Shown piece after piece: positions 49,331 to 58,216 of a stretch of 64,000 bases of DNA. This DNA comes from Modestobacter sp. Leaf380 (GTDB taxonomy: Bacteria; Actinomycetota; Actinomycetes; Mycobacteriales; Geodermatophilaceae). A program made the position numbers and the translations under genes. The stretch spans positions 457,012 to 521,011 of the forward strand of contig NZ_LMQC01000012.1 in assembly GCF_001424485.1 (NCBI RefSeq), read 5' to 3'. Every line of letters begins with the position of its first letter. Position 1 is the stretch's first letter. The notes beneath the pieces were generated by a model. It ran no database searches. It saw only the letters and a list, made by a program, of their open reading frames with translations, and was not told the origin of the DNA.

Positions 49331-50368
49331 GTGGAGCTCCGCACGCTGGGCCGCTCCGGGCTGCTGGTCAGCCCGTTCACCCTCGGCGCCATGACGGTGG
49401 GCAACGACCAGTGGGGCTCCGACGAGGCCACCTCGGGCGCCGTCCTGGACGCCTACCTGGCCGCCGGCGGCAACGCCGTGGACACCGCGGACGTCTACTC
49501 CGGGGGCCGCAGCGAGGAGGTCCTCGGCCGACTGCTGGCCGCCCGCGGGCTGCGCGACCGGGTCGTGCTGGCCACCAAGTACGGGTTCAACGCCGGGGGC
49601 GGGCCGCTGACCGGCGGCGCCGGGCGGATGAACGCCGTCCGTGCGCTGGAGGGGTCGCTGCGCCGGCTGGGCACGGACCGGGTGGACCTGTACTGGCTGC
49701 ACGTGTGGGACGACGTCACCCCGGCCGAGGAGGTGCTGGCCACCATGGTCGACCTGGTCCGGGCCGGGAAGACCGGGCACTACGGGCTCTCCGACGTGCC
49801 TGCCTGGTTCGCCGTCCAGGTGGCGACGCTGGCCCGGGCGCACGGCGTGCCCGCGCCGGTCGCGCTGCAGCTGGAGTACTCGCTGGTGGCCCGGTCGATC
49901 GAGCAGGAACACGTCCGGGCGGCCCGGGAGCTGGGGATGGGCATCGTGCCGTGGAGCCCGCTGGCCGGCGGCTTCCTCAGCGGCAAGTACCACCCCGGGC
50001 AGCCCGCCACGGCCGGGCGCCTGTCCGGCCCCAACCCGTTCGGGGACACCAAGGACACCCCCGGCAACTGGGCGGTCCTCGAGGTGCTGCGCGCCGTCGC
50101 CGACGAGCTCGGCCTGCCCGCGGCACAGGTGGCACTGGCCTGGGTGCTGGGGCGCCCCGGGGTCGACTCGGTGCTGGTCGGCGCCCGGACCCCGGAGCAG
50201 GCCCGCGCCAACCTGGCGGCCGCCGACACCGTCCTGCCGGCCGACGCGCTGGCCCGGCTGGACCGGGTCAGCGCGCCGGAACTGGGCTTCCCGTACGCGA
50301 TCTACACGGCGGCGATGACGACGGCGGTCATCACCGGCGGCACCCCCTACCGGCGGCTGCGCGGCTGA
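49331..50368 (+). CDS. Aldo/keto reductase
   Basis: 345-residue NADPH-dependent TIM-barrel reductase. Catalytic tetrad Asp-Tyr in NAVDTADVYSGGRSEEVLG, Lys in VVLATKYGF, His in DLYWLHVWDD; cofactor site in VPWSPLAGGFLSGKY and SVLVGARTPEQARANL. Probably reduces or oxidises the same compound class as the upstream SDR. Convergent with the nitronate monooxygenase gene, 5 bp between stops. Confidence 0.92.
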   Translation: MELRTLGRSGLLVSPFTLGAMTVGNDQWGSDEATSGAVLDAYLAAGGNAVDTADVYSGGRSEEVLGRLLAARGLRDRVVLATKYGFNAGGGPLTGGAGRMNAVRALEGSLRRLGTDRVDLYWLHVWDDVTPAEEVLATMVDLVRAGKTGHYGLSDVPAWFAVQVATLARAHGVPAPVALQLEYSLVARSIEQEHVRAARELGMGIVPWSPLAGGFLSGKYHPGQPATAGRLSGPNPFGDTKDTPGNWAVLEVLRAVADELGLPAAQVALAWVLGRPGVDSVLVGARTPEQARANLAAADTVLPADALARLDRVSAPELGFPYAIYTAAMTTAVITGGTPYRRLRG

Positions 50369-50373
50369 CCGGC

Positions 50374-51336
50374 TCAGACGCCGGCCAGCACCGTCCGCAG
50401 CTCGGCCACGGCCTCGGCGTACTCCCGGCCGAAGCGGGCGATCAGCTCGCCGGCCGGGAGGACGGCGTCGATGGCGCCGATGCCCTGACCCGAGCCCCAC
50501 ACGTCGCGCCAGGCCTTGCTCTCCCCCGACCCGAAGCTCATCGCGCTGGGGTCGGAGGTGGGCAGCGCGTCGGGGTCCAGGCCGGCGGCGGTGATGCTGC
50601 CGCGCAGGTAGTTGCCGTGCACGCCGGTGAACAGGTTGCTGTAGACGATGTCGTCGGCGGCGCTGTCCACGATCATCTGCCGGTAGCCCTCGACCACCCG
50701 GGCCTCGGTGGTCGCCAGGAACGCCGAGCCGATGTAGGCCAGGTCTGCGCCGGCGGCCTGGGCGGCGAGCACGGACCGGCCGTGCGCGATGGCGCCGGAG
50801 AGCACGAGCGGGCCGTCGAACCAGCGGCGGATCTCCCGGACCAGGGCGAACGGGCTCTGCGTCCCGGCGTGCCCGCCGGCACCCGCGGCGACGGCGATCA
50901 GCCCGTCGGCGCCCTTCTCCACCGCCTTGTGCGCGAACCGGTCGTTGATGACGTCGTGCAGCACGATGCCGCCGTAGGAGTGCACCGCGTCGTACACGTC
51001 GGAACGGGCGCCCAGCGAGGTGATGACGACCGGCACCTCGTGCTCCACGCACAGCGCGACGTCGGCCTCGAGCCGGTCGTTGGAGCGGTGCACGATCTGG
51101 TTCACCGCGTACGGCGCGACGGTGGCCCCGGTCGCCGCGGCGGCCGCCAGGCGTTCGTCGATCTCGGCCAGCCAGTCGCCGAGCATCGCGGCCGGCCGGG
51201 CGTTGAGCGCCGGGAAGGACCCCACGATGCCCGCCGAGCACTGCGCGACGACGAGGTCGGGGCCGCTGGCGATGAACATCGGCGAGGCCACCACGGGCAG
51301 GCTGAGCCGGCCCTGCAGGACGTCCGGGATCGACAT
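50374..51336 (-). CDS. Nitronate monooxygenase family (2-nitropropane dioxygenase-like) flavoprotein
   Basis: 320-residue FMN TIM barrel. PVVASPMFIASGPDLVVAQC, GADGLIAVAAGAGGHAGTQ (phosphate-binding), VLSGAIAHGRSVLAAQAAGA and YIGSAFLATTEA. Members detoxify nitronates such as propionate 3-nitronate or act as enoyl reductases. ATG 51336; a GGGGAG stretch lies about 8 nt upstream. Confidence 0.9.
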   Translation of the reverse strand: MSIPDVLQGRLSLPVVASPMFIASGPDLVVAQCSAGIVGSFPALNARPAAMLGDWLAEIDERLAAAAATGATVAPYAVNQIVHRSNDRLEADVALCVEHEVPVVITSLGARSDVYDAVHSYGGIVLHDVINDRFAHKAVEKGADGLIAVAAGAGGHAGTQSPFALVREIRRWFDGPLVLSGAIAHGRSVLAAQAAGADLAYIGSAFLATTEARVVEGYRQMIVDSAADDIVYSNLFTGVHGNYLRGSITAAGLDPDALPTSDPSAMSFGSGESKAWRDVWGSGQGIGAIDAVLPAGELIARFGREYAEAVAELRTVLAGV

Positions 51337-51433
51337 GGGTGCAGCTCCCCTCCTGGTCACGCCGCGGTGCGTGAGCCTGCGGGCAGTCTGCCGGTCAGCC
51401 CTGACTGCCCGAGCACCGGGGCCGGGGACGACG

Positions 51434-51464
51434 ACGGCCCCCGTCCGTGGGGACCGGGGGCCGT
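51434..51464 (-). terminator. Hairpin downstream of tRNA-Thr
   Basis: ACGGCCCCCG and its complement enclose an 11-nt loop that can extend the stem; it begins 15 nt after the tRNA 3' end. Confidence 0.65.
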
Positions 51465-51478
51465 GCGTGTCGGTGTGG

Positions 51479-51554
51479 TGGAGCCGCCTGTCGGAATCGA
51501 ACCGACGACCTTCTCATTACGAGTGAGATGCTCTACCGACTGAGCTAAGGCGGC
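51479..51554 (-). tRNA. tRNA-Thr (anticodon CGU)
   Basis: Minus-strand cloverleaf, 76 nt including encoded CCA: acceptor GCCGCCT/AGGCGGC, D-loop AGCTCAGTCGGTAGAGC, anticodon stem TCTCA/TGAGA with loop CTCGTAA (anticodon CGT), T-arm GTCGGTTCGATTCCGAC, discriminator T. Reads ACG codons, a frequent Thr codon in this GC-rich genome. Confidence 0.97.
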
Positions 51555-51612
51555 GTGCTGCGTCGGAGAGCTTACGGGACCGCCTGCGAGGACCCGAGCA
51601 CCGGTGCGGGTG

Positions 51613-52788
51613 TCACGCCGGCAGCCGCAGGGCCACGCACAGCGCCTCGATCGCCACCTGCGGCTTGACGTTGCGCTCCAGCGCGGTGCGGGCGGCGAGC
51701 ACGGCGTCGATCCGGCGCAGGGCGCCCTCGGCGCCGATCTTCTTGGCCAGCTCCGTGGCGTCGGCGGCCCGGTCGGGGTGCGCCAGCTGCGGCACCCGGG
51801 TGAGGTCACCGCGCACGGTGTGGATGACCAGGGCGTCCCGGTAGAGCGAGGCCAGGTCGACCAGCGCCCGGTCCAGGGAGTCCCGCCCCAGCCGGGTGGC
51901 CCGGGACTTCTGCTTCTTCTCCAGCTCCTTGAGCTGGCCGGCGCCCCGGCTGGCCGCGGCGACCCCGGGCCCGCGCGCGCCGATGCCCAGGCTGGCCTTG
52001 ACCGCCTCGGTCTCGGCGCCGTCGGTGACCGCCGTCGTCCGGTCGGACTCGACCTTGGCCGCGGACACCAGGTCGTCGGCGGCGTTGAGGCAGGCAGCCA
52101 GGCTGACCAGCGACAGCGGGACGTCCAGGACCGCCTTGCGGGACATCCGGGCCTCCTCGTCGCGGGCCAGGTGCCGGGCCCGCCCGACGTGCCCACCGGC
52201 TGCCGCAGCCGACCAGGAGGCCAGCGCCGGGTCGATGCCGTCCCGGCGGACCAGCACCTCGGCGACGGCCTCGACCGGCGGGGTGCGCAGCGCCACCACC
52301 CGGCAGCGGGAGCGGATGGTGACCGGCACGTCGTCGGGGTGCAGCGAGGGCGCGCACAGCAGGAAGACCGTCCGGGGCGGTGGCTCCTCCAGCATCTTCA
52401 GCACGGTGTTGGTGGCCTGCTCGGTCATCCGGTCGGCGTCCTCGACGATCACCACCTGGAACCGGCCCTGGGACGGCGCCCGGCCGGCCAGCCGGACCAG
52501 CTCGCGGGTCTCGTTGACCCCGATGGACAGCCCCTCGGGTGCCACGACCCGGACGTCGGCGTGCGTGCCGGCCAGCGCCGTCCGGCAGGCGTGGCAGGTG
52601 CCGTCACCGCCGTCGGGGCACTGCAGGGCGGCGGCGAAGGCGCGGGCGGCCACCGAGCGACCCGAGCCGGGGGGCCCGGTGAACAGCCAGGCGTGCGTCA
52701 TGGAGGCCGGGTGCGCCACGGCCTGGGAGAGCTCGGCCACGACGGCCGGCTGCCCGACCACGTCGGTCCAGACGCCCCCGGCGCTCAC
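51613..52788 (-). CDS. holB: DNA polymerase III subunit delta'
   Basis: 391 residues. Degenerate P-loop GPPGSGRS, as expected for the non-ATPase delta', a Cys cluster (CPDGGDGTCHACRTA), QVVIVEDADRMTEQATNTVL, LKMLEEPPPRTVFLL and the SRC motif TIRSRCRV. Part of the clamp loader. GTG 52788 overlaps the tmk stop by 4 nt, a common tmk-holB pairing. Confidence 0.95.
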   Translation of the reverse strand: MSAGGVWTDVVGQPAVVAELSQAVAHPASMTHAWLFTGPPGSGRSVAARAFAAALQCPDGGDGTCHACRTALAGTHADVRVVAPEGLSIGVNETRELVRLAGRAPSQGRFQVVIVEDADRMTEQATNTVLKMLEEPPPRTVFLLCAPSLHPDDVPVTIRSRCRVVALRTPPVEAVAEVLVRRDGIDPALASWSAAAAGGHVGRARHLARDEEARMSRKAVLDVPLSLVSLAACLNAADDLVSAAKVESDRTTAVTDGAETEAVKASLGIGARGPGVAAASRGAGQLKELEKKQKSRATRLGRDSLDRALVDLASLYRDALVIHTVRGDLTRVPQLAHPDRAADATELAKKIGAEGALRRIDAVLAARTALERNVKPQVAIEALCVALRLPA

Positions 52789-53450
52789 GGTCGGTCCACC
52801 AGCAGCTGCCCGACCCGGTCCCGGACGGCGGCGGACAGCTCGTCGGGGGTCTGCTGGGCGTCCAGCACCAGGTAGCGGCGCGGCTCCGCGGCGGCCAGGT
52901 CCAGGAACGTCGCCCGCACCCGCTCGTGGAAGGCCAGCGACTCGGCCTCCAGCCGGTCCGCGGTCGAGCGACCCCGCGCGCGGGCCAGCCCCACCTCCGG
53001 CGGCAGGTCCAGCAGCACGGTCAGGTCGGGCACCAGACCCCCGGTGGCCCAGCGGGACAGGGCCAGGACCTCCTCCAGGGGGATGGTGCGCCCGGCGCCC
53101 TGGTAGGCCAGCGAGCTGTCCACGTACCGGTCGGTGACCACGACCTCGCCGGCGGCCAGCGCCGGGTCGAGCAGCTCGTGCACGTGCTGGGCGCGGTCGG
53201 CGGCGTAGAGCAGCGCCTCCGCACGGGAGGACAGCGCGGTGTTGCCCGGGTCCAGCACGAGCTGCCGGATCGTCCCGCCGATGGCGGTGGCCCCGGGCTC
53301 ACGGGTGCCGCGGGCGGCCCGGCCCTGCCCGGACAACCAGCTCAGCAGGTGCCGCACCTGGGTGGACTTCCCGGCGCCCTCACCACCCTCGAACGCCAGG
53401 AAGACACCACGGACGGCGGTCCGGGCGGGCGGGGACGGGACGGCGGGGAT
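52785..53450 (-). CDS. tmk: Thymidylate kinase, probable ATC start codon
   Basis: Phosphorylates dTMP. P-loop GGEGAGKST, TREPG, VVTDRYVDSSLAYQGAGR (DRY) and the ARARGRSTADRLE lid are all present. The first ATG/GTG in frame (53357) would delete the P-loop, which is encoded upstream in the same open frame. Between the stop at about 53490 and the P-loop there is no ATG, GTG or TTG. ATC at 53450-53448 sits 5 nt after GAGGAG (53461-53456), giving a normal 221-residue protein. CTG at the FLAFEGG stretch is a poorer alternative. Confidence 0.85.
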   Translation of the reverse strand: MPAVPSPPARTAVRGVFLAFEGGEGAGKSTQVRHLLSWLSGQGRAARGTREPGATAIGGTIRQLVLDPGNTALSSRAEALLYAADRAQHVHELLDPALAAGEVVVTDRYVDSSLAYQGAGRTIPLEEVLALSRWATGGLVPDLTVLLDLPPEVGLARARGRSTADRLEAESLAFHERVRATFLDLAAAEPRRYLVLDAQQTPDELSAAVRDRVGQLLVDRP

Positions 53451-53530
53451 GCGGTCTCCTCGGGGTGGGACGGGGTGGTCCCCACGCTACCGGCGGGTGC
53501 CGACAGCCCTGGTGCAGCAGGGTGGGGTGC

Positions 53531-54319
53531 GTGCCCGCCGACTGGTCCCCGCCGCAGTACCTCCGCTTCGCCGACGAGCGGGCCCAGCCGTTCCGGGACC
53601 TGGTCTCCGGCATCGGCGAGGTCGACCCGGCCGTGGTGGTCGACCTGGGTTGTGGCACCGGGGAGCTGACGGCGTCGCTGGCTGCCCGGTGGCCCGGCGC
53701 CCGGGTCACCGGGGTGGACTCCTCGGCCGCCATGCTGGCCGCCACGGCCGAGCACGCCGTCCCCGGGCAGGTGACGTTCGAGGCCGCCGACCTGACCACG
53801 TGGACACCGGCCGGCCCGGTCGACGTGCTGGTCAGCAACGCCGCTCTGCAGTGGGTGCCCGACCACCCGCGGCTCGTCGTGGAGTGGGCCGGGGCGCTGG
53901 CCCCCGGCGGCTGGCTGGCGTTCCAGGTCCCCGGCAACCACGCCGCCCCCACCCACGCGCTGCTGGCCGACCTGTGCCGGGACCCGCGGTGGTCCGACCG
54001 GGCCGGCGCCCTGGCGCCCACCACCGACAGCGTGCTCGACCCGGCGGGCTGCCTGGGCGTGCTGGAGTCCGCCGGCCTGGCCACCCGGACCTGGGAGACC
54101 ACCTACCTGCACGTGCTCACCGGACCCGACGCGGTGCTGGGCTGGGTGCGCGGGTCCGTGCTGCGCCCGGTCCTGGCCGCCCTCGGGGACGACGCCCCGG
54201 GGTTCGAGGCCGAGTACGCCGACGCCCTGCGCACGGCCTACCCGCCGCGGCCGGACGGCACCACGCTGCTGCCCTTCCGGCGGGTGTTCGCGGTGGGTCA
54301 GCGCGGGACGAGCCGGTAG
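53531..54319 (+). CDS. tam: Trans-aconitate 2-methyltransferase
   Basis: 262-residue class I SAM methyltransferase. The N-terminal WSPPQYLRFADERAQPFRDL is characteristic of Tam; motif I VVDLGCGTGEL, then GVDSSAAMLA, and LVSNAALQWVPDH. Detoxifies trans-aconitate that arises from cis-aconitate. GTG 53531. The last 22 bp overlap the convergent methyltransferase gene. Confidence 0.88.
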   Translation: MPADWSPPQYLRFADERAQPFRDLVSGIGEVDPAVVVDLGCGTGELTASLAARWPGARVTGVDSSAAMLAATAEHAVPGQVTFEAADLTTWTPAGPVDVLVSNAALQWVPDHPRLVVEWAGALAPGGWLAFQVPGNHAAPTHALLADLCRDPRWSDRAGALAPTTDSVLDPAGCLGVLESAGLATRTWETTYLHVLTGPDAVLGWVRGSVLRPVLAALGDDAPGFEAEYADALRTAYPPRPDGTTLLPFRRVFAVGQRGTSR

Positions 54320-55062
54320 GCCCGCGTCACGTACGACAGCTCCAGCACCTCACGGCCGGCGGTGTCCGGGTGCCGGGCCAGCAGGTCGCGCAGACCGTCC
54401 AGGAACCGCTCCCGTTCGGCCGGGGACATGGTGGCCACGTGGCTGCGGGTGCCGATGCCCAGCACCACCTGCTCGGGGGTCTGCCGCTGCACGACGCCGG
54501 ACTGGTGCATCGTCACGTCGGCGGGCAGGGCGGCTGCGAAGGCGTCCACGACGGCCTGGTCGGCCTCCTGGCCGCGGAGCTCGTCGCCCAGGTCGCCCTC
54601 CAGGGCGTGGACCCAGGGGACGGTGAGGTCGCGGGTGTTCCAGACCCAGCCGACCACCCCGCCGGGCCGCAGCACCCGGCGCAGCTCCGCGGCGGTCGGC
54701 GCGGGGTCGAACCAGTGCGCGGCCTGCCCGGCGACGACGGCGTCCACGCTCGCGTCGGGCACCGGCAGCGCCTCCGCCCCACCCACGTGGGCGGTGACCT
54801 GCGGCAGCCGGGCGCCGAGCTGGGCGAGCATCGGGGCGGACGGTTCGACGGCGATCACCTCGTGCCCGGCTGCCAGCAGCTGGTCGGTGAGCAGCCCGGT
54901 GCCGGCACCGAGGTCGAGCACCCGCAGCGGGCGCTCGCCCAGCAGCGCGGTCACCGCGTCGGCCGGGTAGCCCGGGCGCAGGGCCGCGTAGTCCGCGGCC
55001 ACCGAGCCGAAGGAGGTGCGGCGGGCGTCCCAGCCGGCCTGGTCGAACTCGCCGTCGGTCAC
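54298..55062 (-). CDS. Class I SAM-dependent methyltransferase
   Basis: 254 residues. FGSVAADYAALRPGYP, motif I VLDLGAGTGLLTDQL, acidic motif II VIAVEPSAPMLAQL and VVAGQAAHWFDPAPT. A YcgJ/ubiE-like small-molecule methyltransferase of unknown substrate. Just upstream of topA's 3' end (29 bp) on the same strand, so probably transcribed with or after topA. Confidence 0.85.
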   Translation of the reverse strand: MTDGEFDQAGWDARRTSFGSVAADYAALRPGYPADAVTALLGERPLRVLDLGAGTGLLTDQLLAAGHEVIAVEPSAPMLAQLGARLPQVTAHVGGAEALPVPDASVDAVVAGQAAHWFDPAPTAAELRRVLRPGGVVGWVWNTRDLTVPWVHALEGDLGDELRGQEADQAVVDAFAAALPADVTMHQSGVVQRQTPEQVVLGIGTRSHVATMSPAERERFLDGLRDLLARHPDTAGREVLELSYVTRAYRLVPR

Positions 55063-55091
55063 GCCTGCCGCTCCCCCGTCGTCCTGTCCGG

Positions 55092-58028
55092 TCAGCTGCC
55101 GCCCGCGGGGACGACGCCGGTGCCGGTGGTCGTCCGCGGGGCGGCCTTCTTCGCGGTGGTCGTCTTCTTGGCCGTGGTCGTCTTCTTCGCCGTGGCCGCT
55201 GTGGTCTTGGCTGCCGTCGTCTTGGCTGCCGTGGTCTTGGCTGCCGTCGTCTTCTTCGCGGTCGTCTTCTTGGCCGTCGTCTTCTTCGCGGTCGTCTTGC
55301 GGACCGCCTTCTTCTTCACCGGGGCCCGCTCGCGCCGGTCGGCGAGCAGCTCGGCGGCCCGCTCCAGGGTGATGGTCAGCGGGTCGTCGCCCTTGCGCAG
55401 GCTGGCGTTGGACTCACCGTCGGTGACGTAGGGCCCGAACCGGCCCTCGCGCACGGTGACCAGGCCGTTGGTGACCGGGTCGGGGCCCAGCTCCTGCAGC
55501 GGCGGCTTGGCCGCGGCCCGACCGCGCTGCTTGGGCTGGGCGAAGACCGCCAGCGCCTCCTCGAGCGTGGTGGTGAACAGCTTCTCCTCGCCCTCGATGG
55601 AGCGGGAGTCGGTGCCCTTCTTCAGGTAGGGCCCGTAGCGGCCGTTGAGCGCCTGGATCTCCTCGCCGTCGGGCGCGACGCCGACCGTGCGGGGCAGGGT
55701 CAGCAGCTTGAGCGCGTCCTCGAGGGTGATCGTCTCCGGGGACATCGAGGCGAACAGGCTCCCCGTGCGCGGGGACTCCTTGCTGTCCTCGGGGACCACG
55801 GTGGTGACGTAGGGGCCGTACCGGCCGGCCTTGACCAGCACGGTCTGACCCGTCTCCGGGTCCTTGCCGAGCTCGCGGTCGCTGGAGGGCGCGTTGAGCA
55901 GCTCCTCGACCTTCTCGGGGGTGAGCTCGTCGGGGGCGATGTCGTCGGCGATGGAGACGCGGGCGCCGTCCTCGCCGCCAGCCTGCAGGTAGGGGCCGTA
56001 GCGCCCGACCCGGACCATGACCGGCTTGCCGTCGGAGGTGGTGGCGCGCAGCGGGATCGAGTTGACCCCGCGGGCGTCGATCTCCTCCAGCCGCTGGCCG
56101 ACGACGGACTTGAGCCCGCCCGAGGCCGCGATGCCGCCGGCGTGCCCGCCCTCGCCACCGAAGTAGAACTCGGTCAGCCAGTCGACCCGGCGCAGCGTGC
56201 CGCCGGCGATCTCGTCGAGCTCGCCCTCCAGGGAGGCGGTGAACTCGTAGTCCACCAGAGCCGCGAAGTGCTGCTCGAGCAGGTTGACCACCGCGAAGGC
56301 GATGAACGTCGGGACCAGGGCGGAGCCCTTCTTCCAGACGTACCCGCGGTCCTGGATGGTCTGCATGATCGAGGCGTAGGTGGAGGGCCGGCCGATGCCG
56401 AACTCCTCCAGCGCCTTGGTCAGCGAGGGCTCCGTGTACCGGGCGGGCGGTGAGGTGGTGTGGCCCTTGGCGTCCAGCGACCGGGTGTCCAGCAGCTGAC
56501 CGCGGGTGACCCGGGGCAGCCGGCTCTCGGCGTCGTCGGCGTCGCCGACCTCGTGCTCCTCGCGGCTCTCCACGTAGGCCCGCAGGAAGCCGGGGAAGGT
56601 GATCGTGCGGCCGCTGGCGGTGAAGGTGACGGCCTCGTCGGTGGTCGAGGTGCCGGCCAGCCGGATGCTGACGGTGTTGCCGACGGCGTCGGACATCTGG
56701 GAGGCGACGGTGCGCTGCCAGATCAGCTCGTAGAGCCGGAACTCCTCGCGGGCCAGCTGGCTGGCCAGCTGACCGGGGGTGCGGAAGGAGTCACCGGCGG
56801 GGCGGATCGCCTCGTGCGCCTCCTGGGCGCCCTTGGCCTTCTTGGAGTAGCGGCGGGGCTCGGCCGGCACGTAGGCGTCGCCGTACAGCTCGCGGGCCTG
56901 GGTGCGGGCGGCCCGCAGCGCCGTCTCGGACAGGTTCGTCGAGTCGGTGCGCATGTAGGTGATGAAGCCGTTCTCGTACAGCCGCTGCGCGGTGCGCATG
57001 ACCTGCTGGGAGGACCAGCCGAACTTGCGGCCGGCCTCCTGCTGCAGCGAGGACGTGGTGAACGGGGCGTAGGGACGGCGGCGGTAGTCCTTCTGGTCCA
57101 CCCGCACGACCTCGACCGGGCGGCCCTCCAGCCGGGCGGCCAGCCCGCGGGCGCCGGCCTCGTCCAGGTGCACGACGTCGCTGGCCACGGTGCCGGTGTC
57201 GGGCTCGAAGTCCCGGCCGGTGGCGACCCGGCGGTCGTCGACGCTGGCCAGCTTGGCGGTCAGGCTGGTCGGTTCGCCCTCGTCGGTGACCGCGGCGGCG
57301 TCCTGGACGTCGAAGACGCCGGACAGGCTCCAGTAGTCCGCGGCGGTGAAGCGCATCCGGGCCCGCTCGCGCTCGACCACGATGCGCGTGGCGACGGACT
57401 GCACGCGTCCGGCGGACAGCTTGGGCAGCACCTTCTTCCACAGCACCGGGGAGACCTCGTAGCCGTAGAGCCGGTCCAGGATCCGCCGGGTCTCCTGGGC
57501 GTCGACCATCGCGGTGTCCAGCTCGCGGGGGTTGGCCAGGGCACGGGCGATCGCCTCCGGGGTGATCTCGTGGAAGACCATCCGCCGGGTCGGGACCTTG
57601 GGCTGCAGGGTGTCGACCAGGTGCCAGGCGATGGCCTCGCCCTCGCGGTCCTCATCGGTGGCCAGGAAGACCTCGGAGGCGTCCTTGACCAGCGACTTGA
57701 GCCTGGCCACCTGCTGCTTGCGGTCCGGGCTCACCACGTAGAGCGGGTGGAAGCCGTTGTCCACGTCGACGCCCAGGCGGGCCCAGGACTCGCCCTTGTG
57801 CGCGGCGGGGACGTCGGCGGCGTTGCGCGGCAGGTCCCGGATGTGGCCGACGCTGGCCTCCACGACGTAGCCGCTGCCCAGGTAGCCCGCGATCGTCTTG
57901 GCCTTGGACGGCGACTCCACGATGACCAGCGGCTTGCCCCCGGAGGCCGCCGCGGTCCGCTTGCGCGGCGGGGTGGCCTTGCCGCCCTCGGCGGACTCGG
58001 GGGTGGTCTTCGCGGTCTTGGTGGGCAA
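55092..58028 (-). CDS. topA: DNA topoisomerase I (type IA) with lysine-rich tail
   Basis: 978 residues. Toprim domain (KPLVIVESPSKAKTIAGYLG, ATDEDREGEAIAW), catalytic Tyr at about 358 in ITYMRTDSTN, four C-terminal repeats each with GRYGPY or GRFGPY, then a histone-H1-like tail of KTTAKK/AKTTA repeats (about 60 residues). Relaxes negative supercoils. I place the start at TTG 58028, with AGGAG 5 nt upstream; the protein then starts MPTKTAKTTPES. The frame further upstream is non-homologous. Confidence 0.95.
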   Translation of the reverse strand: MPTKTAKTTPESAEGGKATPPRKRTAAASGGKPLVIVESPSKAKTIAGYLGSGYVVEASVGHIRDLPRNAADVPAAHKGESWARLGVDVDNGFHPLYVVSPDRKQQVARLKSLVKDASEVFLATDEDREGEAIAWHLVDTLQPKVPTRRMVFHEITPEAIARALANPRELDTAMVDAQETRRILDRLYGYEVSPVLWKKVLPKLSAGRVQSVATRIVVERERARMRFTAADYWSLSGVFDVQDAAAVTDEGEPTSLTAKLASVDDRRVATGRDFEPDTGTVASDVVHLDEAGARGLAARLEGRPVEVVRVDQKDYRRRPYAPFTTSSLQQEAGRKFGWSSQQVMRTAQRLYENGFITYMRTDSTNLSETALRAARTQARELYGDAYVPAEPRRYSKKAKGAQEAHEAIRPAGDSFRTPGQLASQLAREEFRLYELIWQRTVASQMSDAVGNTVSIRLAGTSTTDEAVTFTASGRTITFPGFLRAYVESREEHEVGDADDAESRLPRVTRGQLLDTRSLDAKGHTTSPPARYTEPSLTKALEEFGIGRPSTYASIMQTIQDRGYVWKKGSALVPTFIAFAVVNLLEQHFAALVDYEFTASLEGELDEIAGGTLRRVDWLTEFYFGGEGGHAGGIAASGGLKSVVGQRLEEIDARGVNSIPLRATTSDGKPVMVRVGRYGPYLQAGGEDGARVSIADDIAPDELTPEKVEELLNAPSSDRELGKDPETGQTVLVKAGRYGPYVTTVVPEDSKESPRTGSLFASMSPETITLEDALKLLTLPRTVGVAPDGEEIQALNGRYGPYLKKGTDSRSIEGEEKLFTTTLEEALAVFAQPKQRGRAAAKPPLQELGPDPVTNGLVTVREGRFGPYVTDGESNASLRKGDDPLTITLERAAELLADRRERAPVKKKAVRKTTAKKTTAKKTTAKKTTAAKTTAAKTTAAKTTAATAKKTTTAKKTTTAKKAAPRTTTGTGVVPAGGS
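55125..55320. repeat. Degenerate minisatellite encoding the TopA basic tail
   Basis: Variants of a 12-15 bp unit (GTCTTCTTGGCCGTG, GTCTTGGCTGCCGTC on the plus strand) repeated about a dozen times, encoding KTTAKK and AKTTA units. Copy number is likely variable between strains. Confidence 0.75.
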
Positions 58029-58216
58029 CGGGACTCCTGTCGGGTGCTGCTGTGTGCAGGCGCCGGGACCGACCCGGGCACCGGGAGGGCGGTGGCTCCG
58101 GCCCGCTCGGCGTGCGCCACGGTAGGCCACGGTGCCGACGGGACCGCCGGAGACGAGCGGACCCGGGCGCGCCGCCCTCCCGGCCCGGCCCGTCGGTGGA
58201 CCCGTCGATGGACCCC

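Noticed and set aside
53357-53359. GTG 53357 as tmk start
   Set aside because: Would remove the P-loop, which is intact immediately upstream in the same open frame.
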